Origin: Bacteroidia bacterium
Lineage (GTDB): Bacteria; Bacteroidota; Bacteroidia; UKL13-3
Assembly: GCA_019454865.1 (NCBI GenBank)
Contig: JACFNJ010000101.1
Span: 1-9,041 of the forward strand
Reading direction: 5' to 3'
DNA: 9,041 bases
Position 1 is the stretch's first letter, and each line of letters starts with the position of its first letter. Positions 1 to 6,226 of this stretch are shown here, piece after piece. The notes under the pieces were generated by a model that saw only the letters and a list, made by a program, of their open reading frames with translations, ran no database searches and was not told the DNA's origin. A program made the translations under genes and the position numbers.

Positions 1-116
1 TGGCAATAGGCGGGCTGAACGGCTTCGTATCAACGGAAGTGCAAAATTCAACTTTCGTTCTTCGATTGAAGTGTAGTGCTAAAAGTCCCGCACTTCGCCA
101 AGCCCTGAACGTTAGC
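1..116 (+). repeat. Integron-type attC-like recombination site, left end cut off by window (site 1)
   Basis: This is the right-hand part of an imperfect palindrome ending in the R'-like box GTTAGC at 111-116. The arms TGGC (1-4) and GCCA (97-100), and GCGGG (10-14) and CCCGC (87-91), can pair; the expected GCTAAC partner lies left of the window. Positions 75-116 match 3358-3399 of site 2 at 35 of 42 bases, so the two belong to one repeat family. Stem arms nested inside a GCTAAC/GTTAGC pair, placed after genes, are the hallmark of integron cassette attC sites. Assigning it to an integron is inference, because no integrase is visible. The first complete gene starts 53 bp after the presumed cut between G111 and T112. 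Confidence 0.6.
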
Positions 117-163
117 GGAAACCCTGAAACAAAAAGTCGGCAACTAATAAAATATGAGTAATT

Positions 164-2281
164 ATGAAGAAACTAATTTTATTATCTGTAATCACACTGC
201 TTGCAGTGAGCAATCTTAAAGCACAGAAATTGACTGCTTTTAAATCCAATAGTGGATTATGGGGCTTTATGGACAGTAAAACCAAAGCAGAAATTATCAA
301 ACCGCAATATAATGATGCTCACGGTTTTTCTTACGGCTATGCTGCCGTTAAAAAAAATGGAAAATGGTTCTACATTAATAAATCAGGCGAGAGTATTTGT
401 GAACATAAGTTTGACAAAGCTGGCAATTTTGACTTATACGGAGAAGCTGTAGTTAGTATTAACGGTGAATGGGGAAAGCTATACTATGGTAGTTTAAACT
501 ATGATCATTGTACATTAATGAAAGCATTAGGTTTGGCAGCGACAGTATATAAGGAGGCTTATGAACAAGAAGAAAAATTAGGATGGATTAAAGAAGAAAT
601 TGACGGTTTCGCAGAAATGGTTGACGGTGATTGGGATGCTTATGCAGAAAGTAAAAGTGCTAAATCGATTGATGAATTATATAAGAAGCCTGTAGAAAAA
701 AAATACTTTCATAAAAATGGTAAAATTTCTGCAAAGGGAAATGAAATTAATGGGAAAAAAGTAGGACAGTGGTCATTTTATAGTGAAAACGGTTGTTTAA
801 TCGAAGACGCAAACTATAATAGCAATGGAGTAGCTGACGGGAACTTTATACGTTATTTTTGCTTTGGGAAAGAATACGGTTACACTACATATAATCCCAA
901 TTATAAAACCGGAAATTTAAAAAACGGAAAACAAGATGGCTTGGTTACTTTCTACCACCCAATAAAAGGCAAACGCACTTACACAGAACTTTGGGATGAT
1001 GGAATATTTAAGGGTGTAAAAGATATTTATGACATCAACGGAAACCTTATGTCATCATCTGGTACAGGCACTGTTATTTGGTATAATGAAAATAGCGAGA
1101 AAATTGCAGGTAAAATTGAATATAAAAACGGACACAAGTCAGGTATCGCTGTTTGGTATCATCCCAGCAAAACAGCTTCTCAAATTAAGCAAAAAGCATT
1201 GTACAAATACGATGCTAATGACCCATTCGGTTTACGCTGGGAAATCTTAGAAATATATGACAAAAACGGAAATCCTCTACCAAAAGGAACTCTAAAAAAT
1301 GGAAACGGAACCTGGATAAGCTATGACGATTATGATAAACCCACCATCATTACAACTTATCAAAATGGTAAGAAAGTAAAAGAAGAAACTGCATTAGCAA
1401 AAGACATTGATAAAATCTACGAAAATATTCTTCCCAAAGAAAATGAGCAAAAAGTAATTGCAGAAGAAACTGCTGCACAACGATCAACAGGTAATTATTC
1501 TTTCACAATGTCAGAAGGTTTATATTATTTTTCAACTGGAGATTATACCAAAGCGTTTAATAGTTTTAAAACTGCTGCCGAAAAAGGTGAAAACGAAGCA
1601 ATGGCATACCTTGGACTAATGTATTACGAAGGTTTAGGCACAACAAAAGATTACAAAAAAGCCCACGAATGGATACTGAAATCAGCAAACGAAGGCAACC
1701 CAAAAGCGGCATACCAATTAGGTATTCTATACTATCACGGCAAAGGCGTAGTTCAAAGTTATGGAAAAGCCTACGAATGGTACAATGTAGCTGCCACTAA
1801 AGGCATAGCCGATGCCGATTTTGATATTGGACTTCTATTTGAAAAAGGACAAGGCGTAGATAAAAATCTACAATCTGCCTTTAACCATTTCAAAAAAGCA
1901 GCAGACAAAGGAAGTTTGCCCGGAGCTTACGCTACAGGGCTTTACTATTATTATAGCTACAAAGATTCTGGCGTAGAAAAAAATATACCGTTAGCCTTAA
2001 AATATACATTAATGGCAGAAAAAGGATTTACCAATAGCTCCGACTATTACAACACTTTAGCCTATTGTTATTTTGAAAGCGGAGAATTACAAACCGCATT
2101 AAATAAATTAGCCACTGCTATGAAAATAGACCCAACTTATGCAAACGGTTACGACAGTATGGGCGAAATGTACCTTAAAAGTGGAAACAGAGCCAATGCC
2201 ATAGAATACTACAAAAAAGCCGCACAAATGGGACATGAAAATGCCATAAAATGGTGCAAAGACAATAATATAAATTACTAA
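164..2281 (+). CDS. Secreted repeat protein: WG repeats, MORN-like repeats, Sel1-like and TPR repeats
   Basis: A 705-aa protein with a Sec signal peptide (residues 1-20, cut before Q21 after NLKA). Residues about 29-108 carry WG repeats (GLWGFMD, GKWFYIN, GEWGKLY). Residues about 178-410 resemble MORN_2/YwqK-type repeats, with recurring Y...NGK...G..W..Y patterns such as YFHKNGKISAKG and GKKVGQWSFYSENG. Residues about 446-620 are Sel1-like helical repeats (AMAYLGLMYYEGLGTTKDYKKA and relatives), followed by a TPR-like end at about 626-695. All three are protein-binding or structural repeats and no catalytic motif was seen, so a periplasmic or surface scaffold is more likely than an enzyme (inference). 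The ATG at 164 is the only start that gives the signal peptide; an ATG at 154 is in another frame. There is no Shine-Dalgarno site, as is usual in this phylum. The next gene follows after 4 bp, so the two are probably co-transcribed. The biological role is unknown. Confidence 0.9.
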   Translation: MKKLILLSVITLLAVSNLKAQKLTAFKSNSGLWGFMDSKTKAEIIKPQYNDAHGFSYGYAAVKKNGKWFYINKSGESICEHKFDKAGNFDLYGEAVVSINGEWGKLYYGSLNYDHCTLMKALGLAATVYKEAYEQEEKLGWIKEEIDGFAEMVDGDWDAYAESKSAKSIDELYKKPVEKKYFHKNGKISAKGNEINGKKVGQWSFYSENGCLIEDANYNSNGVADGNFIRYFCFGKEYGYTTYNPNYKTGNLKNGKQDGLVTFYHPIKGKRTYTELWDDGIFKGVKDIYDINGNLMSSSGTGTVIWYNENSEKIAGKIEYKNGHKSGIAVWYHPSKTASQIKQKALYKYDANDPFGLRWEILEIYDKNGNPLPKGTLKNGNGTWISYDDYDKPTIITTYQNGKKVKEETALAKDIDKIYENILPKENEQKVIAEETAAQRSTGNYSFTMSEGLYYFSTGDYTKAFNSFKTAAEKGENEAMAYLGLMYYEGLGTTKDYKKAHEWILKSANEGNPKAAYQLGILYYHGKGVVQSYGKAYEWYNVAATKGIADADFDIGLLFEKGQGVDKNLQSAFNHFKKAADKGSLPGAYATGLYYYYSYKDSGVEKNIPLALKYTLMAEKGFTNSSDYYNTLAYCYFESGELQTALNKLATAMKIDPTYANGYDSMGEMYLKSGNRANAIEYYKKAAQMGHENAIKWCKDNNINY

Positions 2282-2285
2282 TGTT

Positions 2286-3251
2286 ATGAAAAAATTATTA
2301 ACATTACTTCTAGTAATCGTATATACCCATTCATTTTCTCAAATCAATAATTTTGAAGAAGAAGGTCAATTCCTTCACGCTTTGCAACAATTAGTAGCTC
2401 AATCTTTTACTGAGCACTACGCTGAAACCGATTGGGATGAAGGAACAAGGCAGTTTCTTGAATTCGACCCGATGTCGATGAATTTGGTATTTTACAAAAC
2501 TCCGTATGACGAAGACGATAACGGCAAGCTCTCGACGAGCATACAATGGCTGGCAAAATCGGTAATTCCGCTGTATGAAATTGATACTTTAATAGGCGAC
2601 AATAAAAAGAATACGATAACCATCAAAACAAAAGGACAATCAAATAAATACGACATTCAAACATATGCAATAAAATCAGGTGGAGAATATTATCCTGCTG
2701 CTCAAGGCAATGAACTGATTGTTCAAAGCGATAAACTATTAAAAATACGCAATCTTGAAAAACGCCTAAACTGGCATATCTCAGAACTTCAAAAATTCTA
2801 TAAAAAGAAAATGGATTTGGTAAACTACCTGAACAAAAAACTGAAACAGGAAATAGAATACCAAATAAAAGATTCTTTGAATTACCGAAGCGACAAAAAA
2901 TTCAAAGTGTTACAAGAATTTCAGTTGGACAATAGCGGACAATGGTTGAGTGTAATTGTGGAACGCAGAAATATTTATGATAATCCAATCACAGAAAAAC
3001 AATCGTTACAGCTAAGAGATGTTTTGAAAATAGGAAAAGATATTACCGTAATGTTGGTAAGCAAACCACACAACGTTTTAAAAACGACCACCGTAAAAAA
3101 TGAGGAAGAAGAACGGAAAATAGAAACCGTTGACGATTGGTTTTATCTACATTTCAGCCACGAAAAAGACAATGAAAAATTAGGAGATGAAATAATAAAC
3201 CTTTTCAAACAAATTGGAATGGAAATTCAGAAAAGTGATTGGTTCGATTGA
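2286..3251 (+). CDS. Secreted protein of unknown family, second gene of cassette A
   Basis: A 321-aa protein with a probable signal peptide (MKKLLTLLLVIVYTHSFS, cut before Q19) and no later hydrophobic segment, so it is probably periplasmic or surface-associated. I do not recognise a domain. Residues about 150-195 are lysine-rich and predicted helical, possibly a short coiled coil (NLEKRLNWHISELQKFYKKK). Residues about 205-235 and 285-321 look like mixed alpha/beta segments, and the C-terminus is acidic and aromatic (KSDWFD). The start is 4 bp after the stop of the repeat-protein gene, so the two are probably translated from one message and may act together. GCTAAC of attC-like site 2 begins 20 nt after its stop. 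That it is a real gene is secure from length, signal peptide and spacing; its function is unknown. Confidence 0.85.
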   Translation: MKKLLTLLLVIVYTHSFSQINNFEEEGQFLHALQQLVAQSFTEHYAETDWDEGTRQFLEFDPMSMNLVFYKTPYDEDDNGKLSTSIQWLAKSVIPLYEIDTLIGDNKKNTITIKTKGQSNKYDIQTYAIKSGGEYYPAAQGNELIVQSDKLLKIRNLEKRLNWHISELQKFYKKKMDLVNYLNKKLKQEIEYQIKDSLNYRSDKKFKVLQEFQLDNSGQWLSVIVERRNIYDNPITEKQSLQLRDVLKIGKDITVMLVSKPHNVLKTTTVKNEEEERKIETVDDWFYLHFSHEKDNEKLGDEIINLFKQIGMEIQKSDWFD

Positions 3252-3270
3252 ATAATAAATAAGGGCATCC

Positions 3271-3399
3271 GCTAACATTGGCTTTACGTAATGGCGGGTA
3301 AGCGATTTCTATTGAACATTTGTGCTAAATTGAACGATAGTAATTCTAATGAAGGGCAGTGCTAAAATGCCGCCACATCGCCAAGCCTCGAACGTTAGC
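3271..3399 (+). repeat. Integron-type attC-like recombination site (site 2, complete)
   Basis: A complete imperfect palindrome. The outer arms are GCTAAC (3271-3276) and GTTAGC (3394-3399). Inside them GGCTT (3280-3284) pairs with AAGCC (3383-3387), CG (3287-3288) with CG (3379-3380), and TGGCGG (3292-3297) with CCGCCA (3370-3375). The unpaired spacers between outer and inner arms are unequal (3 nt on the left, 6 nt on the right), recalling the R''-L''/L'-R' plan of attC sites. The 129-bp length is within the known attC range. The outer boxes keep the AAC...GTT core but do not match the RYYYAAC/GTTRRRY consensus fully. A repeat family unrelated to integrons cannot be excluded. Confidence 0.65.
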
Positions 3400-3471
3400 T
3401 GCAAGCTTTGACGACCCAAACATTTAGAGCTAAATTATTTTGCTTTAATTTTTTGATACTATGCAATGATT

Positions 3472-3489
3472 TGACAATTGATATTGTCA
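3472..3489. promoter_or_regulatory. Palindrome in the leader of the lipoprotein gene
   Basis: TGACAAT (3472-3478) and ATTGTCA (3483-3489) are perfect inverted arms around the 4-nt centre TGAT. The element lies 22 bp upstream of the ATG at 3512. It could be an operator for a dimeric regulator or a small hairpin in the 5' untranslated leader. There is no further evidence for either. Confidence 0.3.
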
Positions 3490-3511
3490 TAAGAAATAAA
3501 ATAGTAACAGT

Positions 3512-3901
3512 ATGAAAACGTTTACTTTAATTTCTCTTCTTACGTTAAGTCTTGTCGGACTAAACTCTTGTAAAAAGGACACAACTGACGAAAAAATTTT
3601 AATAAACTTTATTAATAAAACGGGAGCAAATATTCAAAGTGTAATTGTTGACAATGTACAAGTTGGTAATATTACAAACAATGGACAAACTGGATTTATT
3701 AGTTTTGAAAAGTTTGGAACTGACACACAAATGCCAGACTGCAATTTTATAGGACTACAAAATAATGACACATTAAAAAGTACTTCTTATTTTTATTTTT
3801 GTGGGACAGAAAAATCACAGCTAAAGCCCGGAAAATATAACATTGAGATTGGACTTTATACAACTCCGACTGAAAAATATTTCGACTTAAAGTTTAGATA
3901 A
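3512..3901 (+). CDS. Small lipoprotein of unknown function
   Basis: A 129-aa predicted lipoprotein. The signal peptide ends in the lipobox LNSC with the lipidated Cys at residue 20, so signal peptidase II should process it. The residues that follow (CKKDTTDEK) partly match the Bacteroidota lipoprotein export signal, which favours Lys then Asp/Glu after the Cys, so surface exposure is possible (inference). The mature part of about 110 residues looks beta-rich (ILINFINKTGANIQSVIVDN, then VQVGNITNNGQTGFISFEKF) and has Cys96 and a second Cys near residue 75 that might form a disulfide. I do not recognise its family. The ATG at 3512 gives the lipobox, and no Shine-Dalgarno site is present. It is the only gene of cassette B, flanked by attC-like sites on both sides, and probably has its own promoter in the leader. 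Confidence 0.85.
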   Translation: MKTFTLISLLTLSLVGLNSCKKDTTDEKILINFINKTGANIQSVIVDNVQVGNITNNGQTGFISFEKFGTDTQMPDCNFIGLQNNDTLKSTSYFYFCGTEKSQLKPGKYNIEIGLYTTPTEKYFDLKFR

Positions 3902-3908
3902 ACCAGCA

Positions 3909-4106
3909 GCTAACAAAAGGTTTTACGTCAACAGGGCTGATGGGTCAAGCCTCCCAACTTTTGTATTTCAATGTAGCTTTTGTACTTGGCTTGACCGAAC
4001 GCTATTCAGCAGTTGAATTTATTTGTAACTTATTATCTTTAATCAACAACAGTTCCATGCAGGACACCTAAAGCCGTCCTACCAACGTAAAGCTTGGGAC
4101 GTTAGC
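3909..4106 (+). repeat. Integron-type attC-like recombination site (site 3, unusually long)
   Basis: The outer arms GCTAAC (3909-3914) and GTTAGC (4101-4106) enclose an 11-bp inner stem: 3918-3928 pairs with 4085-4095, with TTTACGT facing ACGTAAA and two G-T wobbles. The spacers are again unequal (3 and 5 nt). Further in, GGTCAAGCC (3943-3951) and GGCTTGACC (3988-3996) form a second perfect 9-bp hairpin on its own branch. The total of 198 bp exceeds the usual attC range. With site 3 and the terminator below, this explains most of the gene-free stretch 3902-4278. Confidence 0.55.
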
Positions 4107-4130
4107 GGCAACCCTATGACGACATTCAGG

Positions 4131-4194
4131 ATTTGGCAAAGTGCAAAATGCAACTTTTGTACTAAAAAAATCGCCCCCTTGCAAAATTGAAATT
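4131..4194 (+). repeat. Relic of the same repeat family after the last attC-like site
   Basis: Positions 4140-4160 match 38-58 in the loop of attC-like site 1 at 19 of 21 bases (AGTGCAAAA.. then CAACTTT). The match is followed by ACTAAAA and a C-rich run, reminiscent of the GTGCTAAAA...CCCGC order in site 1, but no terminal GTTAGC follows. It is best read as a decayed or truncated site at the edge of the array. Confidence 0.35.
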
Positions 4195-4235
4195 ATCTAA
4201 ACTTTTAATGCTTAGTTGTTGTTCTATAATTAAAA

Positions 4236-4269
4236 AATAAACCTCAACTTTTGACTGTTGAGGCTTATT
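4236..4269 (-). terminator. Intrinsic terminator of the 580-aa OmpA-type gene
   Basis: The arms 4236-4248 and 4257-4269 pair over 13 positions with one mismatch (core CCTCAAC/GTTGAGG) around an 8-nt loop. On the - strand the stem runs into TTTATTTTTT, the T-tract needed for Rho-independent termination. It starts 10 bp beyond the stop codon. It may also stop + strand transcription leaving the cassettes, although the T-tract in that direction is weak. Confidence 0.8.
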
Positions 4270-4278
4270 TGATGGTTA

Positions 4279-6021
4279 TTAATCTTTATTAAATAATCCT
4301 TTCTTTTTTGCAGGTACTGCTTTTTTATAATTTCTTAGCTGTGGGTGTGGAGGTTGAACAGTGTTTGGACCAGTTTCCATTGTAGGCACTAAATCAACAG
4401 ATAATACATCGTTATCTGCAGCATTACCGTATTGGAATATAAATCTGTTTTCAGCAATACCTTGTTGTTCTACCAAGTATCTTATAATAGCATTTACTCT
4501 ATCCCAACTTAATTGTTGTTGAGCTTTTGTTTTATTACCATAGCCTACAACTTTTACATTACAGTTAGGGTTGCTTCTTAATTTTTCTGCAACTACCGAT
4601 AAAATAGCTTCAGCATCTTTAGACAATTTATATCCATTTGCATAAAACTGTATAGAAGGAAGTTCGCCAATATTGCAATCTGTATTGTTTCCTACAACAC
4701 CAGGAATACAACATTTACCAATTTTGCTTGCCAATGAATCGCAACATGCAGGTTCAGGACAATTACCTACTCCATCTGCATCAACAGGGAAACATTTTTG
4801 CAGAGTAAGTTTTTCCTTATCCTTACAATCTGGCACTCCATCACCATCTGTATCTAAAGTTACTCCATGTGTATCTACAGGACATCCTTCTGGAGTATTA
4901 GGCTCTAAATCTAATTCATTTAAAACACCATCATTATCATCATCTTTTACTTTAAACATTTTAGCTATGGCAGCCTTGTTATTTGCTAAATCGGCATAAG
5001 CAAATTCTAATGGGTTTAACCACCACAACGGTGGAACTCTTTTCTTAGAATTACCAATATTAAAATTTGCTCCTAAGCCTCCAAATGCCACATTATCCCA
5101 TTCAGAAGTAAATACAGGATATCTTAAATCACCACTTTGTCTAAACCAGCCATCAACATAATCATCTCTTGTTTGAATTCTTTTATATTCAAGAGATAAT
5201 GACCAGCTTTTACCCATTCTATATTCAATGCCTACTCCAGAAGTAAAGCAATGACGTAGATGCCAATTGGGATTTAATCCAGGTCTTCTATTATTAACCT
5301 CTGCTTGGGTTTCATAAGAGTCGTCCATCATATCTCTCAGCATTTTTCTTAGTTGAGTTCTTTTTACACCTGTTGAATAAGCATTGGCTACTTGTTGAAA
5401 TTCTGCTGCATAAGATGTTCCATCGGGCTTCATCAAATTCATTTTGGTATTATAAATAAGCCCTGAGTAACCAAATAAACCATATAAGTTCCATCTTTTT
5501 TGTTTGGTATGAAACATAATATTACTCAATGAAACCAAAGCTTCTAATGAAGGCACAAAAGCCATTGTTCTATGATTATGAATATATCCTCTTGGTGCGG
5601 TTTGGTATAAATTCATAATGGTTGGGCTATTATTAAAATTAGAATTGGGTTGATAATCTAATCCTAACATATTATAATATGCAAATGAGCCTCTCAAAGA
5701 AATTACATACCCCATTGCTTTTCTTATACTAACGCCAAAACCATAAGAATAAGATTGTAAGCCTTTGCCTAAACCACGAATTGCCATAGGGCAATCTCCA
5801 TCTACATAAGGTAAACCTACAAAAACTCCAAACTGCCATTGATCTCTTGGTTTAGAAGGAAAATTTCCTTTGCTACTTAAAAAATCATCTTGCTGTTTCA
5901 TATCTCTTGGAGAAATATAAGCAGTATCAGAATAATTATGTACACCTCCTAATTGAGCAAAAACAGGAAATGTAAATGCCAGTAGAAATACAGTTAGAAG
6001 TATATTTTTTGTCTTTAACAT
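4279..6021 (-). CDS. OmpA-family outer-membrane protein with TSP3 linker (580 aa)
   Basis: The signal peptide covers residues 1-22 (cut FPVFA/Q). Residues about 60-325 alternate as expected of an outer-membrane beta-barrel. Residues about 358-400 are TSP3-like calcium-binding repeats (DDDNDG, DTDGDGVPD). A cysteine-rich linker follows (nine Cys from 380 to 449) and then an OmpA C-terminal-like domain at about 453-535 (LPSIQF to ENRFIFQYG). In canonical OmpA this domain binds peptidoglycan through an Asp and an Arg; here the Asp position is N496 (GYGN) and the Arg is kept (R508 in LSWDR). The likely role is an envelope structural protein or porin (inference). It is a tandem paralogue of the 506-aa gene upstream, longer in the barrel and with a basic tail (AVPAKKKGLFNKD). 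A strong terminator separates the two genes, so it needs its own promoter in 6022-6160, which I could not pinpoint. Confidence 0.9.
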   Translation of the reverse strand: MLKTKNILLTVFLLAFTFPVFAQLGGVHNYSDTAYISPRDMKQQDDFLSSKGNFPSKPRDQWQFGVFVGLPYVDGDCPMAIRGLGKGLQSYSYGFGVSIRKAMGYVISLRGSFAYYNMLGLDYQPNSNFNNSPTIMNLYQTAPRGYIHNHRTMAFVPSLEALVSLSNIMFHTKQKRWNLYGLFGYSGLIYNTKMNLMKPDGTSYAAEFQQVANAYSTGVKRTQLRKMLRDMMDDSYETQAEVNNRRPGLNPNWHLRHCFTSGVGIEYRMGKSWSLSLEYKRIQTRDDYVDGWFRQSGDLRYPVFTSEWDNVAFGGLGANFNIGNSKKRVPPLWWLNPLEFAYADLANNKAAIAKMFKVKDDDNDGVLNELDLEPNTPEGCPVDTHGVTLDTDGDGVPDCKDKEKLTLQKCFPVDADGVGNCPEPACCDSLASKIGKCCIPGVVGNNTDCNIGELPSIQFYANGYKLSKDAEAILSVVAEKLRSNPNCNVKVVGYGNKTKAQQQLSWDRVNAIIRYLVEQQGIAENRFIFQYGNAADNDVLSVDLVPTMETGPNTVQPPHPQLRNYKKAVPAKKKGLFNKD

Positions 6022-6048
6022 AGCTAAATTATAATATAAAAAATATAG

Positions 6049-6057
6049 TTATCCACA
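6049..6057 (+). promoter_or_regulatory. Perfect consensus DnaA box
   Basis: TTATCCACA, the exact DnaA-box consensus, lies 28 bp upstream of the 580-aa gene's start codon. A degenerate relative (TATTCCACA, 7 of 9) is at 6148-6156. A single box does not make an origin. It could allow DnaA to affect the adjacent promoter, or be chance; a given 9-mer is expected by chance about 0.07 times in a window this size on both strands. Confidence 0.3.
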
Positions 6058-6160
6058 GAATAAAAGGTTTTATGTTAAGGATTAAACGCAAATTACAGAC
6101 ATTAAATTGTAATAATTGGTTGCATATCAATGATATTTTTAAAAAATTATTCCACATAGG

Positions 6161-6204
6161 TTAATAAAAAAGGCTTCCATCTTTTAGGAAGCCTTTTTTA
6201 TTAA
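6161..6204 (-). terminator. Intrinsic terminator of the 506-aa OmpA-type gene
   Basis: Two perfect 18-bp arms (6161-6178 and 6187-6204) surround an 8-nt loop. The GC-rich core is GGCTTCC/GGAAGCC, with runs of six A and six T outside it, so the hairpin can terminate in both directions. It lies 23 bp past the stop codon at 6227 and separates the two OmpA-type genes transcriptionally. Confidence 0.9.
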
Positions 6205-6226
6205 CATTTTAGAACTATTGAAATAA

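Larger units (their letters stand above)
112..3394 (+). mobile_element. Putative two-gene integron cassette A
   Basis: This is the interval between the presumed crossover points (G^TTAGC) of attC-like sites 1 and 2. It contains two closely linked genes for secreted proteins, both on the + strand, and its own attC-like site at the 3' end. That is the normal cassette layout: short leader, gene, then attC starting soon after the stop codon. At about 3.3 kb with two genes it is much larger than typical single-gene cassettes of roughly 0.5-1 kb. The boundaries depend on the attC interpretation, which rests on sequence symmetry and repetition only. Confidence 0.5.
3395..4101 (+). mobile_element. 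Putative single-gene integron cassette B
   Basis: This is the interval between the presumed G^TTAGC crossover points of attC-like sites 2 and 3. It holds one lipoprotein gene and a 117-nt leader, and it ends in its own attC-like site, whose GCTAAC box begins 8 nt after the stop codon. About 0.7 kb with one gene in the same direction as its neighbours is the classical cassette format. It is the last recognisable cassette before the oppositely oriented OmpA-type genes. Confidence 0.5.

Noticed and set aside
112..300. A 62-codon reading frame on the - strand over site 1 and the start of the repeat-protein gene
   Set aside because: It overlaps the signal-peptide region of a clear gene in antisense, has no recognisable product and is explained as a chance frame.
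3439..3473. TTTG and ATGATTTG as a promoter for the lipoprotein gene
   Set aside because: The spacer is 23 nt and the second box has AT instead of TA, so the match is not better than expected in such AT-rich sequence.
4673..4999. A 108-codon + strand frame inside the 580-aa OmpA-type gene
   Set aside because: It is the antisense shadow of the TSP3/Cys-rich region; its Ser/Pro-rich composition follows from the repeats on the other strand.
6022..6226. AT-rich spacer with a DnaA box as a possible replication origin
   Set aside because: There is only one perfect box and one poor copy, no dnaA or dnaN nearby, and the spacer is only 205 bp.
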